A model generated the notes under the pieces. That model did not search any database. It saw only the letters and a program-made list of their open reading frames with translations, and was not told the origin of the DNA. Below, piece by piece: positions 25,515 to 34,140 of a stretch of 54,821 nucleotides of DNA. The DNA is from an uncultured Sulfolobales archaeon. GTDB taxonomy: Archaea > Thermoproteota > Thermoprotei_A > Sulfolobales > Desulfurococcaceae. Location of the stretch: positions 1 through 54,821 of the forward strand of contig CALIML010000002.1 of the NCBI GenBank assembly GCA_938045475.1, given 5' to 3'. Positions within the stretch are counted from its first letter, which is position 1. Each line of letters opens with the position of its first letter. The position numbers and the translations under genes are program-made.

Positions 25515-26275
25515 ATGCCAGGCTAGTGTTCTTAGGTACGGGCACGGCCATGCCTATAACGAATAGGGGCCTCCCATGCATGGCCCTTAGATTGAATGGA
25601 GACATCTACTTACTCGATGTTGGTGAGGGATGCCAGGAGAAGCTCTTTAAAGCTGGCCTAAGTCTAGTTAAAGTGAAGGCCGTATTCATAACTCACTTAC
25701 ATGGAGATCACTTTTACGGCATATTTGGCTTACTCCACTCAATGAGCTTGATGAGGAAGGCCTCTCCCCTAACTATCGTAACTCCGCTGGGTTTAGAGAA
25801 GATGCTTGACTCAGTGATTGCAGGCTGGAGGAACAAGCTCGGCTTCACCATAAATCTCACTTACATCGATCCCTGGACTACGGCCTTCAGCGACGGCAAC
25901 ATAGTGGTTAAGCCATACCCCGTCTTACACAATGCGCCTCAATCCTATGGCTATATAGTTGAGTTAAAGAATGGAGGGAGGCTCGTTTACACTGGAGATA
26001 CACTGCCCTGCAGAAGCACTGTAGAGGCATGCAGTAACGCCGATGTATTGGTTCACGAGTCCACGTTTTTAAGCAATATGGCTAGCGAGGCCCATTCCCA
26101 AATGCATTCAACGTCTGGAGATGCAGGGTATGTAGCCAGCCTATGTAACCCAAGGCTTCTAATACTAACTCACATAAGTGCCAGGTATAGCGATGAATAT
26201 TCTCTATTCATAGACGCCTATAGATTCTTTAAGAACACTTTAGTAGCTAGAGACTACATGAATGTAATCATATGA
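25511..26275 (+). CDS. rnz: Ribonuclease Z
   Basis: A tRNA 3'-processing endonuclease of the metallo-beta-lactamase fold. The zinc motif THLHGDH is at about residues 62-68, with HNAP, LVYTGDT and HISARY supplying the remaining ligands. The length of 254 aa is short compared with the usual ~300 because loops are trimmed, but all catalytic motifs are present. The TTG start overlaps the preceding stop by 4 nt. In archaea the product leaves a 3' end ready for the CCA-adding enzyme, which is encoded at 31100-32509; the tRNA genes here lack CCA. Confidence 0.93.
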   Translation: MNARLVFLGTGTAMPITNRGLPCMALRLNGDIYLLDVGEGCQEKLFKAGLSLVKVKAVFITHLHGDHFYGIFGLLHSMSLMRKASPLTIVTPLGLEKMLDSVIAGWRNKLGFTINLTYIDPWTTAFSDGNIVVKPYPVLHNAPQSYGYIVELKNGGRLVYTGDTLPCRSTVEACSNADVLVHESTFLSNMASEAHSQMHSTSGDAGYVASLCNPRLLILTHISARYSDEYSLFIDAYRFFKNTLVARDYMNVII

Positions 26276-26450
26276 TTTTAGGACACGGCCCAGCCTTCAT
26301 GTGTTTATACTTCAATCACTGCTTCAATGCGGGCTATGGCAGGAGCTATCGCTACTGCTATGCCTTCGCAGTACTCTACGTTATGGATGAAGGGAAGATC
26401 GTTGCGATAATTTAGCGGAAAACCCATTAATAACAAAATAGATCTAAAGA

Positions 26451-26479
26451 GCTCTCAGTTTTTCAAAAAGGCTGAGAGC
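26451..26479. terminator. Hairpin between convergent genes
   Basis: GCTCTCAG (26451-26458) pairs with CTGAGAGC (26472-26479). Inside it a second stem TTTTT/AAAAA closes around a single C. It lies between the rightward rnz and the leftward secreted-protein gene and has T- or A-rich flanks on both strands, so it could act as a bidirectional terminator or 3' processing site. The rest of the gap (26276-26560) holds no convincing gene. Confidence 0.5.
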
Positions 26480-26560
26480 CTTGAGTTAAAAAACTTATTT
26501 AACTTACGTTTCCCCCCGCTAACAGGAATACATCGCTAAGCACCGTTAGCGGTATTGGCC

Positions 26561-28099
26561 TTACCAACAGACTATGTATACGTAGTTATTGTTTATTGCG
26601 TTAAGCAGGTCCTTCCAGTACTCCTGTTCGCATCTATTTCCATTAGTTAAAGCCGTCTTTGCATAGCTCGTGATATCATTGATAGTGAGGAACTCGCCGT
26701 TGTAGTAGACTACGGATTCTCCACTTATGTACCCGTACTTTAAGTTCAGTAGAGTTGCTATTAGCTGCTGCATTAATGCTTTAGACATATCGCCATATAC
26801 AGGGCTTGTCAAGTAGTCGGCAAGCTCTTTAGGACTACTAAAGGATGTATTGAGTTCTCCATTTATGTAGTTGACGTCATCCATAGTTACGCGAGTTAAC
26901 CACTGGCCCGTTTTCCTATTGTATTGCGACCAAGACCAATAGCCCTTGCTCCTAGCACCCGTCAATTGCTCTAATTGAACGAAGCCGAAGTCGTTATCAT
27001 TGAATGGAGATCCCTCGAAGGTTGCATAGAATTCATATTCGATTGGTGTAGTGTTAATTACCACGTCACAGCAGGCTGAGGGCTCTGGAGGCACGACTAC
27101 GACTTTGTAAAGGCCCTCCTCTCCGACTGAGAAGCTGTAGGCTCCATCGTCGCCGGAGTAAGCCGTAGCGACTAGGCTCCACTCGCCCGTTTCATCGTCA
27201 TACCAATAGAGGTTAACAGTTACGCCGCTAATTACTACATCGCCTCCGCCATATGCTCCATTGAAATCGCTATCCCGGAATACGATGCCGCCTATTTCTA
27301 TATTCTGCTGCAGTATTTCCTGGTATATTGTAATGGTTACGCTGGAGCTCTGACCAGTCTCACTTATGGTAGCGGTGTTATCATGTGTATACATGTTGCC
27401 GAGCAATGGATTGTACTCAAAAGTCATTGTGTAAGTCCAAGTAGCGCTCTCGCTCGTAGTCCAGAAGCGGCCGTTGGAGTCAGTTACACTTACGGCGTCA
27501 TATCCGTTAACTACAACTGTTTTACTAGTTGTAGCATCTGGACTGGGCCCCTTTGGCTCGCCTAGAGATCCACTGTGATTAGTTATTGTAACATTAGCGT
27601 CTACCTTGAAATCATTATAGGATTCGAAGCCTGTAAGCAAGACCTTGTAATAGTAGCTGTATGTTTCACCAGGCCCTAGGATAGGTTTTAGTGATGTGTC
27701 AACAGGGTAATCGTCAATTATTAAGTTGGTCCACGGAGGTTCAGCGTAAACATCTATCGTGATCGCAAGGTTCTCCGTGCTTCTTCCTCCGCCGTTCTTA
27801 ACGGTAACATATCCTTCAATGTAGTACGACGTATTTACAGTCTTTGTTGCCGTCACAGTGTATTCAACGTCTGCTGTAGGGTTAGATGAGCTGAGGTATA
27901 CTTCCGTTGCATTTGCTTCCTTATATATGTCCCAAACATACTCTATTAAGTATATTGCTGATGCATTTACGCTTGCACTTAGCGTTGTACCAGCTTGGCC
28001 TTGCGCAATGCTTATGCTTACTGGTGGCAGAGCTATTGCAATTATAGCTATGAATGCAGCTATTCCTAAAGCCGTATTTCTGTTCATTTTTTTCACCAT
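26561..28099 (-). CDS. Secreted surface protein with SdrD-type B domain
   Basis: A 512-residue exported protein. It has an N-terminal signal peptide (basic MVKKMNR, hydrophobic ALGIAAFIAIIAIALP, then Ala/Gln), followed by about 230 residues of beta-rich, Asn-rich sequence with many N-x-S/T sites. Next comes a Cna-B/SdrD-like domain (IGGIVFRDSDFNGAYGGGD, then GVTVNLYWYDDETGEW, at about 270-330). The C-terminal ~120 residues (SKGYWSWSQYN, then YGDMSKALMQQLIATLLNL) resemble the GYWK-type module of bacterial and archaeal surface proteins. No C-terminal anchor or sorting signal is seen. Probably a cell-surface or secreted adhesion or matrix protein; the ligand is unknown. Confidence 0.75.
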   Translation of the reverse strand: MVKKMNRNTALGIAAFIAIIAIALPPVSISIAQGQAGTTLSASVNASAIYLIEYVWDIYKEANATEVYLSSSNPTADVEYTVTATKTVNTSYYIEGYVTVKNGGGRSTENLAITIDVYAEPPWTNLIIDDYPVDTSLKPILGPGETYSYYYKVLLTGFESYNDFKVDANVTITNHSGSLGEPKGPSPDATTSKTVVVNGYDAVSVTDSNGRFWTTSESATWTYTMTFEYNPLLGNMYTHDNTATISETGQSSSVTITIYQEILQQNIEIGGIVFRDSDFNGAYGGGDVVISGVTVNLYWYDDETGEWSLVATAYSGDDGAYSFSVGEEGLYKVVVVPPEPSACCDVVINTTPIEYEFYATFEGSPFNDNDFGFVQLEQLTGARSKGYWSWSQYNRKTGQWLTRVTMDDVNYINGELNTSFSSPKELADYLTSPVYGDMSKALMQQLIATLLNLKYGYISGESVVYYNGEFLTINDITSYAKTALTNGNRCEQEYWKDLLNAINNNYVYIVCW

Positions 28100-28124
28100 A
28101 TGCTTAGCAAATATAAAAAAGAGA

Positions 28125-28134
28125 TTTAAAAATA
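28125..28134 (-). promoter_or_regulatory. TATA box of the secreted-protein gene
   Basis: On the minus strand TATTTTTAAA lies 26-35 nt upstream of the ATG at 28099, the usual position for a leaderless archaeal promoter. The rest of 28100-28338 is A/T-rich divergent promoter DNA. Confidence 0.55.
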
Positions 28135-28338
28135 TTTCGCTTTTTTATTGGAATGCTAACCTTTTTATTAGTTTTTATGCATAAATGGTTGTTCTACCAA
28201 ACTAATATTTTAAAGCCTTTGCTGGATTCAGTTAAGCTCATTTCTCTGTAGCATAGTTTAGTGGTTTTAGAAGCGCTCTATCTAATGAATTAATAAGTCT
28301 AAAAACTATTGCTCACAGCTTACTATAGGTAGAGATGT

Positions 28339-29454
28339 ATGGAGCTCGACGTATTTGAGGGAGTTAAGTCCATAAAGTCCCTACTAATACCGGGGCCAGT
28401 TGAAATCCCCAGCGATGTCTTTAGTTACGTATCCCTTAAGCCCATTAGCCACAGAAGTAAGCTCTTTATAGACTTAACTAAGGATGTTGAAGGAATGCTT
28501 AGGGAAGTCATGAGTGTAGAGAGGAGCGACTATGTAGTCTTTATACCGGGTTCCTCTACTGTTGGGATAGACGCTGTTTGTGCAAACGTATTTAGGGGAG
28601 TTAAGAGAGCCATAGTCATTAACCAGGGCTTCTTCGGCCTAAGGCTCGTAGACATAGCGTCAAGGTATGCGGGCAGCGTAATTAATGTAGAGAACTGGCC
28701 TCCAAAATACTTGGATAGAAACGGGGTTTTGGAAGTACTTGAGCGCGAGGAGTATGAAGTAGCCCTACTAGTCTTTAATGAGACGAGCACAGGCTACGTA
28801 ATGAGGTTCCTGGATGAAGCTTCTAAAGTAGTTAAGTCGAAGGGGGCATTCACTGTAGTTGATGGAGTTTCAGGCATTGGTGCAGAGGAATTTAAGTTCA
28901 GTGAGTGGAGAGTGGATGCATTGATAACAGGCCCTCAAAAAGCGCTACTAGGCTTGCCCGGCCTCAGCATAGTTGCTTTAAGCAAGCAGCTAATGGAATT
29001 TCTAAATGAAGTAGGTACTAGAGGCAGAGTCCCCTTCTACTTCGACTTACTCATGTACATAGATGAGTATGAGAAATATGGATGGCTTCCAACAACTCCT
29101 CCAGTAAACTCTATGTACGTGCTCTATGCAGGGTTAAAGAAGATCGTGAGCTATGGAGTCGAGAAGTACATTAAATCATATGGCGAGAAGGCCTCCAGGA
29201 TCTATGAATACGCTGCTGAAAAAGGCTTAACGCCCTTCATAAAGGATCAGTACTATAGATCTAACGCTGTAATAGTGCTTGAAGTAAATGGAGCACTTAG
29301 AGTAGTTGAAGAATTAGCTAAGAGAGGCATACTAGTGTCCCCAGGGCTTGGCTGGTTAAGAGATAGGATAGTCCGCATAGGGATAACTGCATTCACTCCC
29401 CTAGAAGAAGTCTTTGAGACAATAGACTTAGTTAACGGAATCCGGGGAGCTTAG
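28339..29454 (+). CDS. Class V aminotransferase (alanine/serine-glyoxylate or -pyruvate type)
   Basis: A PLP-dependent fold-type I aminotransferase. The N-terminus LIPGPVEIPSDVF and KPISHRSKLF is typical of the alanine-glyoxylate/serine-pyruvate group. VVDGVSGIGAEEF supplies the Asp to the pyridine nitrogen, and the PLP lysine is in ITGPQKALLGLPG near residue 200. The length of 371 aa is normal. It could make glycine from glyoxylate, act in serine metabolism or serve as a hydrogenase-type subgroup enzyme; the substrate cannot be fixed from sequence. It ends 59 nt before tRNA-Ala. Confidence 0.88.
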   Translation: MELDVFEGVKSIKSLLIPGPVEIPSDVFSYVSLKPISHRSKLFIDLTKDVEGMLREVMSVERSDYVVFIPGSSTVGIDAVCANVFRGVKRAIVINQGFFGLRLVDIASRYAGSVINVENWPPKYLDRNGVLEVLEREEYEVALLVFNETSTGYVMRFLDEASKVVKSKGAFTVVDGVSGIGAEEFKFSEWRVDALITGPQKALLGLPGLSIVALSKQLMEFLNEVGTRGRVPFYFDLLMYIDEYEKYGWLPTTPPVNSMYVLYAGLKKIVSYGVEKYIKSYGEKASRIYEYAAEKGLTPFIKDQYYRSNAVIVLEVNGALRVVEELAKRGILVSPGLGWLRDRIVRIGITAFTPLEEVFETIDLVNGIRGA

Positions 29455-29513
29455 AGAATTAGAGTAAACTATAAGGCAGCACTCTGCAGTAGTAGGCTAT
29501 AAAAGTGGTTAGT

Positions 29514-29586
29514 GGGCCGGTAGCTCAGCTGGAAGAGCGCTGCCCTCGCACGGCAGAGGCCCCGGGTTCAAATCCCGGCCGGTCCA
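29514..29586 (+). tRNA. tRNA-Ala(CGC)
   Basis: A 73-nt cloverleaf. Acceptor GGGCCGG pairs with CCGGTCC including one G-U pair, D arm TAGCTCAGCTGGAAGAGC, anticodon stem CTGCC/GGCAG around loop CTCGCAC (anticodon CGC), T arm CCGGG-TTCAAAT-CCCGG, discriminator A. The G-U pair at acceptor position 3 (G516-U583) is the alanine identity element. No intron and no encoded CCA. Confidence 0.97.
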
Positions 29587-29753
29587 CTGGATTCATTTAA
29601 ACACCGCGATTAGCCATATTGATGAAAGTATAATAAAATGAATAGTTACTTAGTTAGTGGAGGAGCTCTGCTAAAAGGGGGTGGGGATGTAAGCGATGGG
29701 CGGTCTGACCAATGATGACCCATTGTAGCAGCAACCCCCTCCCTAGCATAAGC

Positions 29754-29806
29754 CGATGAAGAGCAGCGGATAATCTGACGACAGTAGTGATGATGTTTTT
29801 AACTGA
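29754..29806 (+). ncRNA. Candidate C/D box sRNA
   Basis: Between two tRNA genes there is a run of boxes in the archaeal C/D order. A C-like box CGATGA (29754-29759) is followed by a 15-nt guide-like stretch and a D' CTGA (29775-29778). An 8-nt spacer leads to a perfect C' GTGATGA (29787-29793), a 9-nt stretch and a D CTGA (29803-29806). The first C box is imperfect and no flanking stem is obvious. A second partial D'-C' pair (CTGA 29705-29708, TGATGA 29713-29718) lies 50 nt upstream. Target complementarity was not tested. Confidence 0.3.
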
Positions 29807-29875
29807 GGAATAAAGCTCCTTCTTCATAGATGGGCAATAATTTAAAACTGCATACGCTTATACCACTAGTGAGTG

Positions 29876-29949
29876 GGGCCCGTAGCTCAGCTTGGTGGAG
29901 CGCCCGGCTGATAACCGGGAGGTCGGGGGTTCGAATCCCCCCGGGCCCA
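29876..29949 (+). tRNA. tRNA-Ile(GAT)
   Basis: A 74-nt cloverleaf. Acceptor GGGCCCG pairs with CGGGCCC, D arm TAGCTCAGCTTGGTGGAGC, anticodon stem CCCGG/CCGGG around loop CTGATAA (anticodon GAT), T arm GGGGG-TTCGAAT-CCCCC, discriminator A. No intron and no encoded CCA. Confidence 0.97.
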
Positions 29950-30175
29950 CTTATTGCTTCAGGCGTTTAACTGATCGCCCTTGTTTAAATGCTTTACATC
30001 CTTAAGACGTTTAATCAGTTATTTAAATATTACTTTCATAATACATAGGTATTACTTATTTCCGATCATAAGTGATTATTGTTTGCAGCTCTCGCATTTA
30101 TGTATCTATGCAACGTATTACTATGCCCAGTGTTATATGTATAAAGCTACTAAGTATTACCTTTGGTGGTAGTAA

Positions 30176-30445
30176 TTGCCAGTTAAGTACGTCTGCCACA
30201 ACTGTGGCCACATTCTATGGGAGTTCACTAGGGTTGGGCAAGACTACTACGGTATGCCCACTCCATCTGAAGTCTATAATGCTTATGGAGGCATATGCCC
30301 AAGCTGCAAGAGATCTCTGAAGAAGCCTAGCGAGGCCTCTGTAAACATAAGAGCTAGAGTTTTAGAGGAAGTCAGCACTCCAATAACTCAAGGACTTCTT
30401 TCACCGCATGTAAATCGCGTAACTGCGAGTACTGTCTCAGCCTAG
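30176..30445 (+). CDS. Small zinc-ribbon protein, 89 aa
   Basis: Two knuckles, YVCHNCGHIL (residues 6-9) and GICPSCKRSL (about 41-44), form a rubredoxin/zinc-ribbon site; the remaining C-terminal half is not conserved-looking. The start is TTG at 30176. GGTGGT lies 6 nt upstream and a TATA-like ATGTATAAAGC about 28-38 nt upstream, supporting this start. Small zinc-ribbon proteins of this kind are common in archaea and mostly uncharacterised; nucleic-acid or protein binding is the general expectation. Its 3' end overlaps the convergent kinase gene by 74 nt. Confidence 0.65.
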   Translation: MPVKYVCHNCGHILWEFTRVGQDYYGMPTPSEVYNAYGGICPSCKRSLKKPSEASVNIRARVLEEVSTPITQGLLSPHVNRVTASTVSA

Positions 30446-31157
30446 CCAAAATTTTTTCGAAATCATAACTTTTGCAGACGATCCTCCTGCTTAAACTAGA
30501 CCTTATTAGGAAGTGCGACGCAAGGCTAGTGAAGTTAATTGTTTTTCTAGAGCAACTGGCCGATTCAAAATCTATGAAGACTACGTCGTCTTTAAACACC
30601 ATTACGTGAGAGCGAGGCCTATTCAGTTCCCCATGATCTACGCCCGTTAAGTCGAGTAAATAAGCTTTAACTAACGCCTTGCTTAAAGTTCTGCGTGCCT
30701 CAACAATGTTTCCTCTAGCTACTTCGCTACTTACGTATTCATCCAATGGAGTTCCACCCACGTACTCCATGACTATGAAGTCTCTAGTCCACGCATAAAC
30801 TCTTGGAGCAAGACTGAGCGGGCCCAGGTATTCAAGGAACACAGCCTCTAGTTCAAGCGATGTCCTTCTACTATCAATTCTCCTAACTTTCACTGCCCTA
30901 ATTACTCCATCATGTAGAGCCAGCGCAGTAATTGATGAATAGCCTTTTCCAAGAACTCTATAGCCTTTAATTAATCGCCCCCCGTAGTTAATGAAGTGGG
31001 TTACGCCCATGTTTAAAACAGCCCTCTGCCTCTCGTAAAATACTTTGCTGCTGCATGTAGGATAACATAGGACTAGCTTTGTAAACTGCGAAGCCGTGCT
31101 TACTGAATACAGCTCGTCATCCAGGCATACTTCCTCAACACGAACTCTGCAAGCCAC
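30372..31157 (-). CDS. Predicted Ser/Thr protein kinase (RIO/COG2112-like)
   Basis: An archaeal small kinase. It has a glycine-rich loop VLGKGYSS (about residues 68-75), the ATP-binding Lys in IRAVKVRR, the hinge FIVMEYVGGTPL, the catalytic-loop DHGELNRPRSHVMV and the metal-binding VFIDFESAS (Asp-Phe-Glu for DFG). The first ~50 residues overlap the cca gene and are not kinase-like. A start at the internal Met before GVTHFINYGG (about 31010) would remove most of the overlap and better match the family length. Targets are unknown. It lies in a unit with thpR and cca. Confidence 0.8.
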   Translation of the reverse strand: MACRVRVEEVCLDDELYSVSTASQFTKLVLCYPTCSSKVFYERQRAVLNMGVTHFINYGGRLIKGYRVLGKGYSSITALALHDGVIRAVKVRRIDSRRTSLELEAVFLEYLGPLSLAPRVYAWTRDFIVMEYVGGTPLDEYVSSEVARGNIVEARRTLSKALVKAYLLDLTGVDHGELNRPRSHVMVFKDDVVFIDFESASCSRKTINFTSLASHFLIRSSLSRRIVCKSYDFEKILARLRQYSQLRDLHAVKEVLELLEC

Positions 31158-32509
31158 TCCCTAAACCCTTTCACACTATTGTAAATAGGCTCTAGCTCAG
31201 TTATCTCAGAGATCTCTGGTTTAAGAATCTTAAAGTCCGGTGCAACTATGTACTCACCAGCCCTTGACTCCAAAAGATCCTTTAATGATCCATACCTCCT
31301 CCCGGAGAGCGCCAGCAGCCTCCCATTGGGGCTAATCCATGGGCCTGAAGCAGCATTTAAGTGCTTTCTAATGAAGTTCTCTACTCTCTCAATAGAAGTA
31401 TACCGTGGTCCAACGCTAAACCTATACTTGCTTAAGTCGCACTCTGCTGCCTCAATGCCTATTACAGCTATGCTCTCTTCATCGCTCCAAGCATCGCTAT
31501 GTATTACTTTGAATTCAAAGTTTTCAGCTAACTTGCACAACCTATCCCTTACCCTATGGATCTCCCCCCATAGGACTTCGCTTGGAAGAGCTTTACTTAA
31601 GTTGAATACTATGAAGAGCATGCACCTGCCTTCAGCTGCGTTCACTAACTCATTGAAGGAGGCCTCTAGATGCTCCTTGAAGAAGAAGCTTAGTGAAGGG
31701 TTCTTTAAGTAGCATTGAGCTGCTAGAGAGAGTGTGGAGAGAGACTTGAGGGAGACTGAGGCTGCTGCATTCCTCCTCCAGTCAACAGGGTCTGGGGCTA
31801 TCATTACTGAGTCCCTATACTTCTCCCTAAGGATTGAGAGCCTTTCCTCGAGTTCCCTGCCAGTTAAACCTAGTGTATTGACTATTACTTGAGGCCTCCA
31901 ATTACGTGCCTCCTCTAAGACTCCCCTAAAGCCACCGTAAGTTAGCACCAGTAGTTCGCATAGATAGCCTGAGAAGCCCCTCACCTTAACTTCCGCTCCA
32001 TAAACTCCAATAGCTTTCATGAACTTCTTCAATAGCCTTACTTCATCTCTTTGATGGGGCTTAAGAACGTTATTTATGTAGTTAGTGTGGAAAATAGTTC
32101 TATCCACTGCAGTCCTAACTTCACTGGGGTCGTGTAACTTGTATGCTGGCACAACATCTGCCTTTACTCCTCCCGCTCTAATCACTACGTATGGGTGCTC
32201 AGCGTAGTTTACTGAGTATTCACCGATTTTCTCTGCAGCTTCAAGAATTAGAGCAAAGCCCCTGGTTTTTAATTCATTAATGCTCCAGCTGCTTGGGAAT
32301 AAGACGAATACATCCAGATCTCTTTCCCCTGAAATCCAAGTATCTTTAGCGAAGCTTCCTTGAAGAGTTACTTCTGCCTCCACACCTCTCTCTCTAAGCA
32401 CGTTTTCCAGAGCACTCCTTATGTTCAAGTATGCTTCCCAAACCCTCTCCCTTTCCTCAGGGAGGGGCCTTATCTTCTCCAACACTTCTTCCTCTACTTC
32501 CCCCCTCAT
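31100..32509 (-). CDS. cca: CCA tRNA nucleotidyltransferase, archaeal class I
   Basis: Adds CCA to tRNA 3' ends, needed here because none of the tRNA genes encodes CCA. The polymerase-beta-type active site is GSFAKDTWISGERDLDVFVLF with Asp-x-Asp at about residues 64-66. DVVPAYKL supplies the third carboxylate, followed by KPHQRDEVRLLKKFMKAIG and GFSGYLCELL. The length of 469 aa is normal. The start ATG overlaps the thpR stop by 4 nt. Confidence 0.95.
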   Translation of the reverse strand: MRGEVEEEVLEKIRPLPEERERVWEAYLNIRSALENVLRERGVEAEVTLQGSFAKDTWISGERDLDVFVLFPSSWSINELKTRGFALILEAAEKIGEYSVNYAEHPYVVIRAGGVKADVVPAYKLHDPSEVRTAVDRTIFHTNYINNVLKPHQRDEVRLLKKFMKAIGVYGAEVKVRGFSGYLCELLVLTYGGFRGVLEEARNWRPQVIVNTLGLTGRELEERLSILREKYRDSVMIAPDPVDWRRNAAASVSLKSLSTLSLAAQCYLKNPSLSFFFKEHLEASFNELVNAAEGRCMLFIVFNLSKALPSEVLWGEIHRVRDRLCKLAENFEFKVIHSDAWSDEESIAVIGIEAAECDLSKYRFSVGPRYTSIERVENFIRKHLNAASGPWISPNGRLLALSGRRYGSLKDLLESRAGEYIVAPDFKILKPEISEITELEPIYNSVKGFREWLAEFVLRKYAWMTSCIQ

Positions 32510-33087
32510 CGTTCAACAGCCTTTATTACGCAAAGATCGTTGTACATTGGGCCGCTTGAAGTTAGAATGCTTCTCTTCACTTTTACTTTATCTACAGTTA
32601 CTTCGCCGAAGAATTCGTTTACAACGCTGTCTATTTGCTTTAATAGAGATGGGGCGTTTCTAAGGCTCTTCACTCTATGTAAAGTGATGTGGGGAGTTAA
32701 CTTCTCTTCACTAGGCTGTATGCCTGCTTTCCTCAATGCTTCATCCACTTCTTTAGCTAGCTTAATTAATTCAAGAGCGCCCGCAGTTACTCCAGCCCAT
32801 ATGACTCTAGGCCTATGTATGTTTGGAAAAGCTCCTATACCCTCTATCCTCATAGTGAATGGCTTGAACTTCACGCTCTTATGTAGAGCTTCACATATTT
32901 CCTGCACTTTAGCTAACGGAACTTCGCCTATGAACCTTAGAGTTATATGCATGTTCTCCACGGACACAGGCTTTAAATCGGCTTGTGATTCCGCTATGTA
33001 ATCCCTCACTCTAGCCAGCTTACCGAGTATCTCGCTGCTCTCAACATCAACTGCTATAAATGTTCTCACTAAGCTCACGGCAGGCAC
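32506..33087 (-). CDS. thpR: RNA 2',3'-cyclic phosphodiesterase (2H family, LigT-like)
   Basis: A two-histidine phosphoesterase with HITLRFIGEV (about residue 47) and HITLHRVKS (about residue 131), the paired H-x-T motifs that hydrolyse or ligate 2',3'-cyclic phosphate RNA ends. The GTG at 33087 gives 193 aa. The family usually begins with (M/V)RTFIAVD, so GTG at 33069 may be the true start. Coupled by a 4-nt overlap to cca, it probably takes part in tRNA end or splicing metabolism. Confidence 0.9.
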   Translation of the reverse strand: MPAVSLVRTFIAVDVESSEILGKLARVRDYIAESQADLKPVSVENMHITLRFIGEVPLAKVQEICEALHKSVKFKPFTMRIEGIGAFPNIHRPRVIWAGVTAGALELIKLAKEVDEALRKAGIQPSEEKLTPHITLHRVKSLRNAPSLLKQIDSVVNEFFGEVTVDKVKVKRSILTSSGPMYNDLCVIKAVER

Positions 33088-33164
33088 CGAGATTTAGACT
33101 AAGAGTAGAGGATTAAAAACTTCTGAAGAATAGTAGACTTTGCTAGAGCCCCACGGTGTAATCA

Positions 33165-33743
33165 TTGAAGCTATTGGTGTGCATAGTTGGAATGCCTGGA
33201 AGCGGTAAGAGCATATTAGTGAAGGCAGCTAGGGAGATGGGGTTAAAGATAATTACTATGGGGGACATAGTTAGGGAAGAAGTCGTGAAGAGAGGCATGA
33301 GGGTGAACATTGATACACTCCTTGAAGTAGCTCAAGAACTCAGGAGGCTGCGTGGAGATAGCTACATAGCTGTAAAAACTCTTGAGAAACTAGGGGAAGT
33401 AAGAGAAGACATAGTGGTCATAGATGGAGTCAGGAGCCTTATTGAACTAGAGAAATTCAAGGAGAAACACCGAGTAATAATCATTGCTGTACACGCAAGT
33501 CCATTAACTAGGTTTAAGAGACTGCTAAAGAGAGGGAGGGAAGGAGATCCAAGGAGTTGGGAGGAGTTCGTTAAAAGAGATCTTGTGGAGCTCTCCTGGG
33601 GCATAGGCAGTGTAATAGCCTTAGCAGACTACATGGTTATTAATGAGTGGAGCGAGGAATACGTATACAAAGAGGCAATAAAAATAATGGAGGGGATAGT
33701 TGAAAATGCGCGTAAGAATAGAAGCAGTAGTCAACCCAACTGA
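33165..33743 (+). CDS. UPF0200 adenylate-kinase-like ATPase (annotated dephospho-CoA-kinase-like)
   Basis: A P-loop kinase with GMPGSGKS at about residues 8-15 and the segments ITMGDIVREEVVKRG and VIDGVRSLIELEKF. The family (COG0237-like, UPF0200) is widespread in archaea. It is often named dephospho-CoA kinase, but the genuine archaeal enzyme is of another family, so the substrate is uncertain. The TTG start gives 192 aa. Its 3' end overlaps the UPF0201 gene, a pairing common in archaea. Confidence 0.85.
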   Translation: MKLLVCIVGMPGSGKSILVKAAREMGLKIITMGDIVREEVVKRGMRVNIDTLLEVAQELRRLRGDSYIAVKTLEKLGEVREDIVVIDGVRSLIELEKFKEKHRVIIIAVHASPLTRFKRLLKRGREGDPRSWEEFVKRDLVELSWGIGSVIALADYMVINEWSEEYVYKEAIKIMEGIVENARKNRSSSQPN

Positions 33744-34140
33744 AGACGTGGATAAGGTAGCTAAGGCTGTTTCAAACATATTTACAGGCAATGTGATCGT
33801 TGAAGAAGGGGGGAGCGGATATAAATACGTAGTAGGTGAATCAAGCAGCATTGAATCGCTCAAAAAACTACACTATTTAATTAGAGCTCAGAGAGTACTC
33901 GATACTGCAAGAAGCATGTTGCTAAAGGGAGTTAGAGGGGGGGAAATAGCCTTTAGACTACATAAACAAGTAGCTTATGTAGGCAAAGTATCTTTCGTAG
34001 ACGAAGAACTTAACCCACCACTGGGGGCAATAAATGTCTACATAGAGTGCAGAGATCCTGGAAAGCTCATTGACTGGCTGGCGCCGCCGACATCCATGGG
34101 CAAGCCCTTGTGGGAGCACGAGCCTCCCAAAGACCTCTAA
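33706..34140 (+). CDS. UPF0201 family RNA-binding protein
   Basis: A conserved archaeal protein (COG1325). It opens with MRVRIEAVVNPTEDVDKVAKAV and carries the family core RVLDTARSMLLKG, FRLHKQVAYVGKVSF and LNPPLGAINVYIE; it ends WLAPPTSMGKPLWE. It has been annotated as exosome-associated or RNA-binding, without firm evidence. ATG 33706 is preferred; a TTG two codons upstream (33700) is also open. It overlaps the UPF0200 gene by 38 nt, so they are co-produced. Confidence 0.88.
   Translation: MRVRIEAVVNPTEDVDKVAKAVSNIFTGNVIVEEGGSGYKYVVGESSSIESLKKLHYLIRAQRVLDTARSMLLKGVRGGEIAFRLHKQVAYVGKVSFVDEELNPPLGAINVYIECRDPGKLIDWLAPPTSMGKPLWEHEPPKDL

Noticed and set aside
26299-26415. A 38-codon frame (MCLYFNHCFNAGYGRSYR) between rnz and the secreted-protein gene.
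   Set aside because: Too short, no ribosome site and no family likeness; composition is compatible with chance.
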